Shown piece by piece: positions 1 to 7,601 of a stretch of DNA of 15,887 nucleotides (position 1 is its first letter; every line of letters starts with the position of its first letter). The DNA lies in the NCBI GenBank assembly GCA_035296085.1, contig DATHBP010000071.1:1-15887 (forward strand), written 5' to 3'. Source of the stretch: DATHBP01 sp035296085 (lineage in GTDB: Bacteria; Actinomycetota; Actinomycetes; Propionibacteriales; Nocardioidaceae). The notes beneath the pieces were generated by a model. That model made no database searches. It was not told where the DNA came from and saw nothing but the letters and a program-made list of their open reading frames with translations. The position numbers and the translations under genes are program-made.

Positions 1-1575
1 TTGGCGCTGGGCATCAACATGCCGGCCCGCTCGGTCGTGCTGGAGAAGCTGACGAAGTGGAACGGCGAGAACCACGCCGACGTCACGCCGGCGGAATACA
101 CCCAGCTGACCGGCCGGGCCGGCCGGCGCGGCATCGACGTCGAAGGTCATGGTGTCGTGTTGTGGCAGCCCGGCCTGGACCCGCGGGCGGTCGCCGGTCT
201 CGCGTCGACGCGCACCTATCCGCTGCGCTCCTCGTTTCGCCCGTCGTACAACATGGCCGTCAACCTGGTCCGCCAAGTCGGTCGCAGCGCGGCCCGCGAG
301 CTGCTGGAGTCCTCGCTGGCGCAGTTCCAGGCCGATCGCGCGGTCGTCGGCCTCGCCCGCCAGCTCCGCCGCGCCGAGGAGTCTCTGGCCGGCTACGCCG
401 AGACGGTGTCGTGCCACCTCGGGGACTTCTGGGAGTACGCCGCGCTCCGGCGCCGGCTCAGCGACCGGGAGGCAGCGCTGTCGAGGCAGCGCCGGACGGA
501 CCGGCGCGGCGAGGTAGTCAGCGCGCTGCGCCGGCTGGCGCCCGGTGACGTGGTGGACGTCCCCGCCGGTCGCTGGGCCGGTCTTGCCGTGGTCGTGGAC
601 CCCGGTATCACCGCCGACCGAGACGGGCCACGCCCGTTCGTCGTCACGGCCGACCGGCAGGCTCGGCGGCTATCGCTGGTGGACTTCCCGGTGCCGGTCG
701 AGCCGGTGCTGCGGATGCGGGTCCCACGGTCGTTCAACGCCCGCAACCCGCAACAGCGCCGTGACCTGGCGTCCGCGCTGCGGCAGAAGACGGCTGGGCT
801 GCCGGCGCGCTCGCGACACCCGCGAGAGGCGGCTGCTCCCAACGACGCGCAGGTGCGCCAGCTGCGGGCCGCGATCCGCTCGCACCCCTGCCACGGCTGC
901 TCTGACCGGGAGGACCATGCCCGCTGGGCGGACCGGCACCTGCGCCTGGACCGCGAGATAGCGGCCCTGCGCGCCCGGATCGAGTCCCGGACCAACACGA
1001 TCGCGCGGCTCTTCGACCGGGTGTGTGAGGTGCTCGACGAGCTGGACTACCTCGACGGGGACACCGTGACGGAGAACGGCCAACGACTGACCCGGCTCTA
1101 CAGCGAGCTCGACCTCGTCGTCGCCGAATGCCTGCGTCGAGGCGTGTTCGTCGGGCTGAGCCCGGCGGAGCTCGCCGCCGTGCTGTCCGCTTTGTGCTTC
1201 GAGGCTCGTGCTCCTGACGACGCGGTCCAGCCGCGCCTGCCGCGTGGCGCCGCCCAGGATGCCCTCGCCCGGCTCGTCGACATCTGGGCAGAGCTCGACG
1301 CGCTCGAACGTGAGCACCGGCTCGCCTTCCTGCGCGAACCTGACCTCGGCTTCTGCTGGACCGCGTTCCAATGGGCGTCGGGTGCCGGACTCGACGACGT
1401 CCTGGACGAGTCCGGGTTGGCGGCCGGCGACTTCGTCCGCTGGGTCCGCCAGCTACTCGACCTCGTCGACCAGGTCGCTGAGGCCGCAGGTCAGGGAGCG
1501 CTCCGCGAGACCGCCCGGCTGGCGGTCGGCGCACTCCGGCGCGGCGTCGTTGCCTACTCCTCGACCCTGGAGTGA
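1..1575 (+). CDS. helY: HelY-type DEAD/DEAH-box RNA helicase (Ski2/Mtr4 family), C-terminal part
   Basis: This is the 3' part of a superfamily 2 helicase that would unwind RNA with ATP in the cytoplasm. The reading frame is open at the left edge, so the first codon, TTG, is an internal leucine and not a start. Residues 2-9 (ALGINMPA) are helicase motif V and residues 35-43 (QLTGRAGRR) are motif VI with its arginine fingers. The middle contains an HPCHGC-SDREDHARW segment near residues 295-310 that I know from actinobacterial HelY proteins. The last ~170 residues look like the DSHCT domain of Ski2/Mtr4 helicases. HelY proteins are usually about 900 residues, so the Walker A and DExH motifs lie outside the window. 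The function is inferred from family membership; the RNA target is unknown. Confidence 0.93.
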   Translation: MALGINMPARSVVLEKLTKWNGENHADVTPAEYTQLTGRAGRRGIDVEGHGVVLWQPGLDPRAVAGLASTRTYPLRSSFRPSYNMAVNLVRQVGRSAARELLESSLAQFQADRAVVGLARQLRRAEESLAGYAETVSCHLGDFWEYAALRRRLSDREAALSRQRRTDRRGEVVSALRRLAPGDVVDVPAGRWAGLAVVVDPGITADRDGPRPFVVTADRQARRLSLVDFPVPVEPVLRMRVPRSFNARNPQQRRDLASALRQKTAGLPARSRHPREAAAPNDAQVRQLRAAIRSHPCHGCSDREDHARWADRHLRLDREIAALRARIESRTNTIARLFDRVCEVLDELDYLDGDTVTENGQRLTRLYSELDLVVAECLRRGVFVGLSPAELAAVLSALCFEARAPDDAVQPRLPRGAAQDALARLVDIWAELDALEREHRLAFLREPDLGFCWTAFQWASGAGLDDVLDESGLAAGDFVRWVRQLLDLVDQVAEAAGQGALRETARLAVGALRRGVVAYSSTLE

Positions 1576-1598
1576 CCTGGCCGCCGCGGGCGTACCGC

Positions 1599-1665
1599 TT
1601 GCCTGCCGCCGGGAAAGGCGCACACTAGGAGACGAACGTCGACGTCCGACGAACGCGCTGGAGGT
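1599..1665 (+). promoter_or_regulatory. Possible promoter and strong ribosome binding site for the 232-residue hypothetical protein
   Basis: The 95 bp after the helicase hold a TTGCCT hexamer at 1599-1604 (-35-like) and, 16 bp on, CACACT at 1621-1626, which keeps the A2 and T6 of an actinobacterial -10 box. A clear Shine-Dalgarno GGAGGT at 1660-1665 lies 5 nt before the ATG at 1671 and fixes that start. The RBS is convincing; the promoter boxes are weak matches. A short GC hairpin (1586-1591 with 1601-1606, one G-U pair) overlaps the region and could instead belong to the end of the helicase transcript. Confidence 0.4.
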
Positions 1666-1670
1666 GCGTC

Positions 1671-2369
1671 ATGCCCGGTGTGCTGCAGGTCCCGGAGATC
1701 CTGCCAGTCCTGTCCCGGGGCAAGCACCGCAAGCCAGCCAAAGGCGCCTGCTTCATGGAGCTGGCCGGCTACCTCGCCGGCGAGCGCTGGAGCGACCATC
1801 CGGCGTGCACGCATCCTCTGCTGGCCCGGGTGGCGCGGTTGGTCAACGACTACGTCTCCGACTCGGGGCGGAGTCGCCTCGCCCCGTTGATCCCGTCCGT
1901 CATCGGTCTGACGAGCGACGACGCGCGAGTCGACGCCCGGATCGCGTTGCGGTGTGCTCGTTCGGCGTTGCCCGTGGCGGCCGAGGCGAGCCAGCGCGTT
2001 CTCGCAGTGTCCGTGCTCACCGCCGAGCGGGTCATCAACCGCCTCGACGGCAACCCCATCGGGGAAGTCCAACCAGCCAGCAGGCAAGCGCTCGACTCGG
2101 CTCCGCTCGCCGCCGCCTGGGCACACCGGTTCGCGGCGGACGTCGGCATCTCGACCGAGGGATACCGCCGGCATGCGGCCCCGGCCGCGGTCGACTGCGC
2201 CGTTCGGGGCATCGCGCACGCGGTCGTCAGCGACGTCGACGAGCGGCTCTACGCGGTGCTCGAAGGCTGCATCGCCGACTGGCAGAGCCTGGCCGAGCCG
2301 GGCCGTCCCGGCATCGAGGTGGACACCTCGGCGTGGCAGTCGATCTGCCGGCTCACCGGGGTGCGTTGA
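1671..2369 (+). CDS. Conserved hypothetical protein, 232 residues
   Basis: I do not recognise a named family or any catalytic motif. The protein is soluble, with no signal peptide or membrane segment. The N-terminal region (about residues 16-60) has a patterned stretch with GACFMELAGYLAGERWSDHP followed by ACTHPLLARVARLVNDYVSD, a pattern I associate with unnamed actinobacterial proteins. The rest is Ala/Arg-rich and probably helical. The ATG at 1671 has an excellent RBS 5 nt upstream. It follows helY in the same direction after 95 bp, and its last 17 bp overlap the 3' end of the convergent exonuclease gene. Codon use matches the neighbours. It is a real gene, but no role can be assigned; proximity to an RNA helicase is only a weak hint. 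Confidence 0.82.
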   Translation: MPGVLQVPEILPVLSRGKHRKPAKGACFMELAGYLAGERWSDHPACTHPLLARVARLVNDYVSDSGRSRLAPLIPSVIGLTSDDARVDARIALRCARSALPVAAEASQRVLAVSVLTAERVINRLDGNPIGEVQPASRQALDSAPLAAAWAHRFAADVGISTEGYRRHAAPAAVDCAVRGIAHAVVSDVDERLYAVLEGCIADWQSLAEPGRPGIEVDTSAWQSICRLTGVR

Positions 2370-3282
2370 GCGCTGCCACGGCTCGCTCGGCCGACCCGCC
2401 AAGCCCCCACCGGGCCACCAGCTCGTCGAAGCGCGACCGATCCCGTGGTGCCGGGGCCGGCAGCGCAAGGTCGACCTCGGGCAGGTCGATCGAGCGCGCC
2501 ACCTGCACAACTGCCGGTGCGACTGCCAGGTAGTCGGCTGCCGCAGCCAGCTTCGTCCGTAGCGCGGCCGCCATGCCGGCGTCCGGGTCGGCCGCAGCGG
2601 CCAGCACCCCGGCCAGGTCCCCGTGCTGGGCGAGCAGCGAGGCGGCGGTCTTCTCACCGATGCCGGCCACGCCCGGCAGACCGTCGGAGCTGTCCCCGCG
2701 CAGCGTCGCGTACGCCGCGTACTGCTCGGGCAGCACGGCGTACTTCGCCACGATGTCGGCCTCGCACAGAACCTCGAGCCGACCAACACCCCGGGCGGTG
2801 TAGAGCACCCGCACGTCGCGGGCGTCGTCGACGAGCTGGAAGAGATCCCGGTCACCGGTGACGACGTCCACAGGCATCGACGAGCGAGCCGCCAACGTGG
2901 CGATGACGTCGTCGGCCTCGTAGCCGTCCGCGCCCACGATGGCGAGACCGAGTGCCTCGAGCACCTCGACGATGACCGGCACCTGGACGCTGAGCGGGTC
3001 GGGCGTCACCTCGACGTCGACGCCGTCGGGAACCTCGGCGACGACGCGGTGCGCCTTGTAGGACGGGAGCAGGTCGACTCGCCACTGCGGTCGCCAGTCG
3101 TTGTCCCAGCAGCACGCCAGGTGCGTGGGCCGATGCTCGCCGACGAGCCGGCCGATGAAGTCGAGCAGACCGCGTACGGCGTTGACCGGGGTGCCGTCCG
3201 GAGCCTTGAGCGTGTCGGGGACGCCGAAGAAGGCCCGAAAGTAGAGCGAGGCGGTGTCGAGCAGCATCAAGCGCGTGGACAC
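2353..3282 (-). CDS. 5'-3' exonuclease (PolA N-terminal/FEN-like), stand-alone, 309 residues
   Basis: This is a metal-dependent 5'-nuclease of the FEN family, matching the N-terminal exonuclease domain of DNA polymerase I without a polymerase. From the GTG start it shows the N-terminal LLDTASLYFRAFFG with Asp9, CCWDND (Asp60), YEADD at 121-125, GDRDLFQL at 143-150 and GDSSDGLPGVAGIGEKTA at 197-212. These supply the acidic metal-binding cluster and the helix-3-turn-helix that grips DNA. A length near 300 residues is typical. The likely role is flap or RNA primer removal in replication and repair. An open frame continues upstream to 3942, but homology begins only at the GTG (3282) or the ATG at 3267. 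The GTG is preceded, 7 nt upstream, by CAGGAT, a -10-like hexamer, so a leaderless transcript is possible. It is divergent from the M24 peptidase. Confidence 0.93.
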   Translation of the reverse strand: MSTRLMLLDTASLYFRAFFGVPDTLKAPDGTPVNAVRGLLDFIGRLVGEHRPTHLACCWDNDWRPQWRVDLLPSYKAHRVVAEVPDGVDVEVTPDPLSVQVPVIVEVLEALGLAIVGADGYEADDVIATLAARSSMPVDVVTGDRDLFQLVDDARDVRVLYTARGVGRLEVLCEADIVAKYAVLPEQYAAYATLRGDSSDGLPGVAGIGEKTAASLLAQHGDLAGVLAAAADPDAGMAAALRTKLAAAADYLAVAPAVVQVARSIDLPEVDLALPAPAPRDRSRFDELVARWGLGGSAERAVAALNAPR

Positions 3283-3315
3283 GGGCGTGATCCTGCCACG
3301 ACTAGGGTGACCGAG
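3283..3315. promoter_or_regulatory. Divergent, very short promoter region with possible leaderless starts
   Basis: Only 24 bp separate the annotated starts of the exonuclease (GTG at 3282, minus) and the peptidase (GTG at 3307, plus). On the plus strand TAGGGT (3303-3308) fits the TANNNT -10 pattern and sits 7 nt before a second in-frame GTG at 3316. On the minus strand CAGGAT lies 7 nt before the GTG at 3282. That spacing is typical of leaderless actinobacterial transcripts, which begin at the start codon. Neither gene has a Shine-Dalgarno sequence here. No good -35 box is visible for either, so this remains inference. Confidence 0.4.
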
Positions 3316-4422
3316 GTGATCGACGACTACGCCCGCCGCCTCGCCGCTGCGCGAGCGGCTGCCGCCGCGGCCGACATCGATGCCCTGTTGGTTGCTCCGG
3401 GGCCAGACCTTCGCTACCTCGTCGGCTACGACGCGCCGCCGCTGGAACGCCTCACCTGCCTCGTCGTGCCCGGCAGCGGCGACCCCGCACTCGTCGTACC
3501 GCACCTCGAACGCAGGGCAGCGCTCGACTCTCCGGTGGGTCGGCTCGGGCTCACCGTCCACTCCTTCGAGGAGACCGACGACCCGTACGCCGCGGTCGCC
3601 GCGCTGTTGGGCAACGACATAGCGCGGGTGGGACTCGACAACCACATGTGGGCGGAGAAGGTGTTCGGCTTCGCCGCAGCGTTCCCGCCGTGCGAGCAGG
3701 TGCTGGCGGGCCTGGTTCTGCGCGAGCTGCGCATGCGAAAGACGCCGGCGGAGGTGGATGCCCTGCGCGAGGCCGGGGAGGCGATCGACCGGGTGCACGC
3801 CCGGATGGGGGAGTGGCTGCGGGCCGGGCGCACCGAGCGGGACGTGGCCCGCGACATCGCCGCGGCCATTCTCGCCGAGGGCCACGCGAGCGCGGAGTTC
3901 GTCATAGTCGGGTCCGGGCCCAACGGCGCCTCGCCGCACCATGAGGTGTCTGACCGTGTGATCGAAGCCGGTGACCCGGTCGTCGTCGACATCGGCGGCA
4001 TCACAGCGGCCGGCTACTGCTCCGACAGCACGCGCAACTATGTGGCAGGCGGCCCTCCTCCGGACGAATACGCGGACTACTTCATGGTCCTGCAGCGCGC
4101 ACAGGAGGCGCAGTGCGCCTATGCACGCCCCGGCGTCACCGCCGAGTCAGTGGACCGGGTCGGCCGCGCGATGATCACCGACGCGGGCTATGGGGAGGCG
4201 TTCCTCCACCGCACCGGACACGGGATCGGAGTGGAGACGCACGAGGACCCCTACATCGTCGAGGGCAACGATCTCGTCCTCGAGGAGGGTATGGCGTTCT
4301 CCATCGAGCCGGGCATCTACGTCGAAGGCAGCCACGGCGCCCGCATCGAGGACATCGTCGTGTGCACCGACGGCGGCATCGAGCGGCTCAACCGGACGCC
4401 AAGGGAACTCGTGGAGCTATGA
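3307..4422 (+). CDS. M24-family metallopeptidase (Xaa-Pro aminopeptidase/prolidase type), 371 residues
   Basis: A cytoplasmic two-metal 'pita-bread' peptidase that would remove N-terminal residues next to proline or split X-Pro dipeptides. The N-terminal creatinase-like domain spans about residues 1-135 and the catalytic domain about 140-371. All five metal ligands can be seen: Asp228 (VVVDIGG), Asp240 (GYCSDSTRN), His305 (HRTGHGIG), Glu334 (IEPG) and Glu348 (RIED), numbered from the GTG at 3307. The length is normal for the PepQ/YpdF group. A GTG at 3316 is an alternative start and better fits a leaderless message. It faces away from the exonuclease and is followed by 99 bp before the transporter operon. 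The exact substrate, peptidase P or dipeptidase, cannot be told from sequence. Confidence 0.92.
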   Translation: MTEVIDDYARRLAAARAAAAAADIDALLVAPGPDLRYLVGYDAPPLERLTCLVVPGSGDPALVVPHLERRAALDSPVGRLGLTVHSFEETDDPYAAVAALLGNDIARVGLDNHMWAEKVFGFAAAFPPCEQVLAGLVLRELRMRKTPAEVDALREAGEAIDRVHARMGEWLRAGRTERDVARDIAAAILAEGHASAEFVIVGSGPNGASPHHEVSDRVIEAGDPVVVDIGGITAAGYCSDSTRNYVAGGPPPDEYADYFMVLQRAQEAQCAYARPGVTAESVDRVGRAMITDAGYGEAFLHRTGHGIGVETHEDPYIVEGNDLVLEEGMAFSIEPGIYVEGSHGARIEDIVVCTDGGIERLNRTPRELVEL

Positions 4423-4468
4423 AGAGGACCCGGGGTGGATTCCGCTTGCCTGCTCGTGCCAGAGTGTT

Positions 4469-4490
4469 GCCGCCACCCGGACGGGCGGCG
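4469..4490. terminator. GC-rich hairpin between the peptidase and the transporter operon
   Basis: GCCGCC (4469-4474) and GGCGGC (4484-4489) form a 6-bp stem with a 9-nt loop. An alternative register pairs CGCCACCC (4471-4478) with GGGCGGCG (4483-4490) with one mismatch. There is no T-run, which is common for actinobacterial terminators but also leaves the call open: it may be an operator or chance in GC-rich DNA. I see no convincing promoter boxes for the transporter operon in 4423-4521. Confidence 0.3.
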
Positions 4491-4521
4491 TTCACGCCAC
4501 GTTCACTGAGGACGGGACTTG

Positions 4522-5820
4522 ATGCGAAGCCTGAGAGCCAGAAACCCCAGACGGGCAGTAGGACTCAGCGCAGCAATGGTGACCTTGGGCGCAACCCTGG
4601 CCGCCTGCGGCGGTTCCAGCGGATCCAGCTCGTTGACCTGGTATATCAACCCCGACAGCGGTGGCCAGGCCACGATCGCGAAGACGTGCACCGAGGCTGC
4701 CAAGGGACGCTATTCGATTGAGACTTCGATTCTGCCGAGTGATGCCACGGCGCAACGCGAGCAGCTCATCCGGCGACTGGCCGGAGAAGACTCCTCGGTA
4801 GACCTGATCAGTCTCGACCCACCGTTCGTCCCGGAGTTCTCCCAAGCGAACTTCCTGTACCCGATTCCGCAGGACAAGGCGGCGCAGTTCACCGACGGGA
4901 TCGTTGAGAGCGCAGTGCGGTCGGCCACGTGGAACGACAAGCTGGTCGCCGTGCCGTTCTGGGCCAACACGCAGCTGCTGTGGTACCGCAAGTCCGTCGC
5001 CGACGAAGCCGGGCTGGACATGACCAAGCCGGTGACGTGGGAGCAGCTGGTGGAGGCGGCGAAGTCCCAAGGCAAGACAGTCGCCGTTCAGGCAAACCGC
5101 TACGAGGGCTACACGGTGTGGATCAACGCGCTGATCCAGTCGGCCGGGGGACAGGTCATCACCAACCCTGAAGCCGCACCCGAGGACCTCGAGCTGGGAC
5201 TCGACAGCACTGCGGGCAAAGAAGCCGCTGCCGTGATCAAGGAGGTGTCCACCGTCGGCGGCCCGGCCATGTCGACGTTGGACGAGGAAGGCGCCCGGGC
5301 ACTGTTCCAGGGAGAGCAAGGCGGGTTCATGGTGAACTGGCCCTACGTGATCACCGCCTGGCGGGGCGAGGTCGAGGGCGGCACCCTGGAGCAATCGGTA
5401 CTGGACGACATCGGCTGGACGATCTACCCGGAGGTCAAGGAGGGCGAGGCTTCCCAGCCGCCTTTCGGCGGGATCCTGATCGGGATAGGCGCGTTCACCG
5501 ACCAGCCGGACTTCGCGCTGGAGGCGGTCGAGTGCATCACGTCCGAGGCCAACCAGATCGAGTACATGGTCACCAACGGCAACCCGGCCGCGTTGAAGTC
5601 CGCGTACCAGGACAAGGAGGTGCGCAAGGTCTACCCGACTGCGGACCTGATCGTGGAAAGCCTCGACCGGGCAGCTCCGCGGCCGTTGACCCCGTACTAC
5701 TCCGAGGTCTCCTCGTCGCTGCAGCGGGAGTTCCACCCGCCGGCATCGGTCACCGAGTCCACGCCGGGTGACGCGGCCACCTTGATCAAGGGCGTCATCA
5801 ACGGGGAGGTGTTGCTGTGA
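4522..5820 (+). CDS. lpqY: Sugar ABC transporter lipoprotein binding protein, LpqY-like
   Basis: An extracellular solute-binding protein (family 1) that would deliver a sugar to the permeases encoded downstream. The N-terminus has an Arg-rich segment, a hydrophobic core and a lipobox LAAC with Cys29, predicting lipid anchoring outside the membrane; the RNPRR stretch could also fit Tat export. The mature protein resembles mycobacterial LpqY, the trehalose-binding protein, in several blocks: NTQLLWYR (149-156), AVQANRYEGYTVWINALIQS (188-207), the EEGARALF segment (255-262), NWPYV (272-276) and RPLTPYYSEVSSSL (387-400). Trehalose or a related disaccharide is therefore the best substrate guess, not a proof. 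The ATG at 4522 has GAGGA 9 nt upstream; a TTG directly before it at 4519 is an alternative start. The stop overlaps the next GTG by 4 nt. Confidence 0.88.
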   Translation: MRSLRARNPRRAVGLSAAMVTLGATLAACGGSSGSSSLTWYINPDSGGQATIAKTCTEAAKGRYSIETSILPSDATAQREQLIRRLAGEDSSVDLISLDPPFVPEFSQANFLYPIPQDKAAQFTDGIVESAVRSATWNDKLVAVPFWANTQLLWYRKSVADEAGLDMTKPVTWEQLVEAAKSQGKTVAVQANRYEGYTVWINALIQSAGGQVITNPEAAPEDLELGLDSTAGKEAAAVIKEVSTVGGPAMSTLDEEGARALFQGEQGGFMVNWPYVITAWRGEVEGGTLEQSVLDDIGWTIYPEVKEGEASQPPFGGILIGIGAFTDQPDFALEAVECITSEANQIEYMVTNGNPAALKSAYQDKEVRKVYPTADLIVESLDRAAPRPLTPYYSEVSSSLQREFHPPASVTESTPGDAATLIKGVINGEVLL

Positions 5821-6731
5821 GCGCGATGACGACCTCCGACCGGGCCCGCGACGAGCGGCGGCTCGGTTGGATGCTGGCCGGCCCGGCGTTCGGCGTCATG
5901 CTGTTGGTGACGCTCTACCCGATCCTCAACGCCTTGTGGCTGTCGCTGTTCAGCTATCGGCTGACCGACCCCGACAGCCGCCGTCTGGTGTGGCTGAAGA
6001 ACTACGCGGTGGTGCTAGGCGACTCGCTGTGGTGGCAGGCGGTAGCAGCCACCGTGTTGATCACCGTCATCACGGTGGCCGTCGAGCTCGTCCTCGGCAT
6101 GGGGCTCGCGATGGTCATGCACCGGGCGCTCACCACGCTGCGCCCAGTGCTGCGCACGGCCATCCTCATCCCTTACGCGATCATCACCGTGGTCTCGGCG
6201 TTCGCGTGGCAGTTCGCTTTCTCCCTCGACACGGGGTTCGTCAACCAGTGGCTGAGCTGGCTTCCCGGCATCAGCGAGACCACGGACTGGTTCGGCGGGT
6301 TCTGGTCCTCAATCACCGTCATCTCATTGGCGGAGATCTGGAAGACGACGCCGTTCATCTCGCTGCTGTTGCTGGCCGGTCTCGCCCAGGTGCCCGACAG
6401 CTTGCAGGAGGCGGCGCGCGTGGACGGAGCGTCCGCGTGGCAAAGGCTGTGGAAGGTAACGCTGCCCAACATGAAGGCGGCGATCATGGTCGCGCTGCTC
6501 TTCCGGACCCTGGACGCGTTTCGGATCTTCGACAGCGTGTTCATCATGACCGGCGGCGCAAACGGCACCGAGACCGTGTCGTTCCTTGCCTATCGCCAGA
6601 CCATCAGCCGGGTAGAGATCGGGCTCGGTTCAGCAGTCAGCGTGCTGCTGTTCCTCAGCGTCGTACTCATAGCGGTGAGCTTTATCAAGCTGTTCAAGGT
6701 TGATCTGTCGTCGGCGCGGGGTGAGGGGTAA
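5817..6731 (+). CDS. sugA: Sugar ABC transporter permease 1, SugA/MalF-like
   Basis: An inner-membrane subunit of a CUT1-type sugar importer, 304 residues. Hydrophobic segments occur near 17-45, 74-102, 112-137, 164-190, 220-243 and 270-292, giving the expected six helices. The cytoplasmic EAA loop that docks on the ATPase is at about 198-217 (EAARVDGASAWQRLWKVTLP). The GTG start overlaps the binding-protein stop as GTGA, indicating translational coupling. A downstream ATG at codon 4 is a minor alternative. The length is normal for the family. It would form the translocation channel with the next gene's product. The substrate follows from the LpqY-like partner. Confidence 0.92.
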   Translation: MSAMTTSDRARDERRLGWMLAGPAFGVMLLVTLYPILNALWLSLFSYRLTDPDSRRLVWLKNYAVVLGDSLWWQAVAATVLITVITVAVELVLGMGLAMVMHRALTTLRPVLRTAILIPYAIITVVSAFAWQFAFSLDTGFVNQWLSWLPGISETTDWFGGFWSSITVISLAEIWKTTPFISLLLLAGLAQVPDSLQEAARVDGASAWQRLWKVTLPNMKAAIMVALLFRTLDAFRIFDSVFIMTGGANGTETVSFLAYRQTISRVEIGLGSAVSVLLFLSVVLIAVSFIKLFKVDLSSARGEG

Positions 6732-7570
6732 TGGAGCTGAGCCGCGGTTCGAAAATCGGCTGGTGGGTCGGCGGTGCACTCATCATCGTCTACTGCCTGG
6801 TGCCCGTGTTGTGGATCGTGTCCTTGTCGTTCAAGTCGCCGGCCGCCCTCTTGGACAAGCGGTTCGTGCCGAAGTCATTCTCGACAGAAAACTACGAATC
6901 CATTCTGACGGGCGCCGCGGCGGACCTCTTCCTGCCTTCGCTGCGCAACTCGTTCGGCATCGCGTTGATCGCGACGTTCATCTCGGTGATCCTGGCGATG
7001 TTCTGCGCGTACGCGATCGCCCGCTTGGACTTCCCGGGCAAGCGGATCATCCTCACCAGCGCGCTGGCGGTCGCCATCTTCCCGGTGATCTCGATCGTGA
7101 CGCCGCTGTTCGACCTGTGGCGCAAGATTGGCCTCTACGACACCTGGCCGGGCCTGATCATCCCGTACCTGTCGCTCACGTTGCCGTTGTGCATCTGGAC
7201 GCTGTCGGCGTTCTTCCGGGAGATCCCCTGGGAGATGGAGCAGGCCGCCCAGGTGGACGGCGCGACGTCGTGGCAGGCGTTCCGCAAGGTCATCGTCCCG
7301 CTCGCGGCCCCAGGCGTTTTCACGACGGCGATCATCGCCTTCTTCATCGCCTGGAACGACTTCGTCTACGGCATCTCGCTCACCTCGACCGAGGCGGCCC
7401 GCCCGGTTCCCGCAGCGCTGGCGTTCTTCACCGGCGCATCCCAGTTCGAAGAGCCGACCGGCGCTATCTCGGCGGCAGCCGTGATCGTGACCATCCCGGT
7501 CGTCGTGCTGGTCTTGATCTTCCAGCGGCGGATCGTCGCCGGCCTCACCAACGGCGCCGTCAAGGGCTGA
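6731..7570 (+). CDS. sugB: Sugar ABC transporter permease 2, SugB/MalG-like
   Basis: The second permease of the importer, 279 residues, with hydrophobic segments near 11-33, 75-97, 107-128, 140-162, 196-216 and 244-265. The EAA loop lies at about 170-190 (EQAAQVDGATSWQAFRKVIV), the standard MalG-type position. Its ATG shares one base with the preceding stop (TAATG), so the two permeases are probably made in equal amounts by coupled translation. A gap of 31 bp follows before the ATPase gene. Confidence 0.92.
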   Translation: MELSRGSKIGWWVGGALIIVYCLVPVLWIVSLSFKSPAALLDKRFVPKSFSTENYESILTGAAADLFLPSLRNSFGIALIATFISVILAMFCAYAIARLDFPGKRIILTSALAVAIFPVISIVTPLFDLWRKIGLYDTWPGLIIPYLSLTLPLCIWTLSAFFREIPWEMEQAAQVDGATSWQAFRKVIVPLAAPGVFTTAIIAFFIAWNDFVYGISLTSTEAARPVPAALAFFTGASQFEEPTGAISAAAVIVTIPVVVLVLIFQRRIVAGLTNGAVKG

Positions 7571-7601
7571 CGCCCGCCTTTCGACAAGGAGAGCTACTGA
7601 C

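Noticed and set aside
2623..3306. Long upstream extension of the peptidase reading frame to 2623
   Set aside because: It runs antisense through the exonuclease gene. The open frame is a by-product of high GC content; homology to M24 peptidases begins only after 3307.
3283..3942. Upstream extension of the exonuclease reading frame to 3942 on the minus strand
   Set aside because: It is antisense to the peptidase gene, and the exonuclease domain begins at LLDTAS just after the GTG at 3282.
4443..4454. Shared 12-mer CCGCTTGCCTGC at 1596-1607 and 4443-4454, both upstream of genes
   Set aside because: Several repeated 12-mers are expected by chance in 16 kb of GC-rich sequence. The downstream -10 context differs, so a common promoter element is not supported.
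4487..4498. Small palindrome GGCG-TTCA-CGCC before the binding-protein gene, considered as a sugar-repressor operator
   Set aside because: The arms are only 4 bp, it competes with the neighbouring hairpin, and it lacks the central CG of typical LacI-family operators.
4419..4721. An ATG overlapping the peptidase stop (ATGA at 4419) opening an Arg-rich frame
   Set aside because: It would overlap the start of the binding-protein gene by about 200 bp, and its composition is that of a frame-shifted GC-rich sequence. The binding protein has a clear lipoprotein signal in its own frame.
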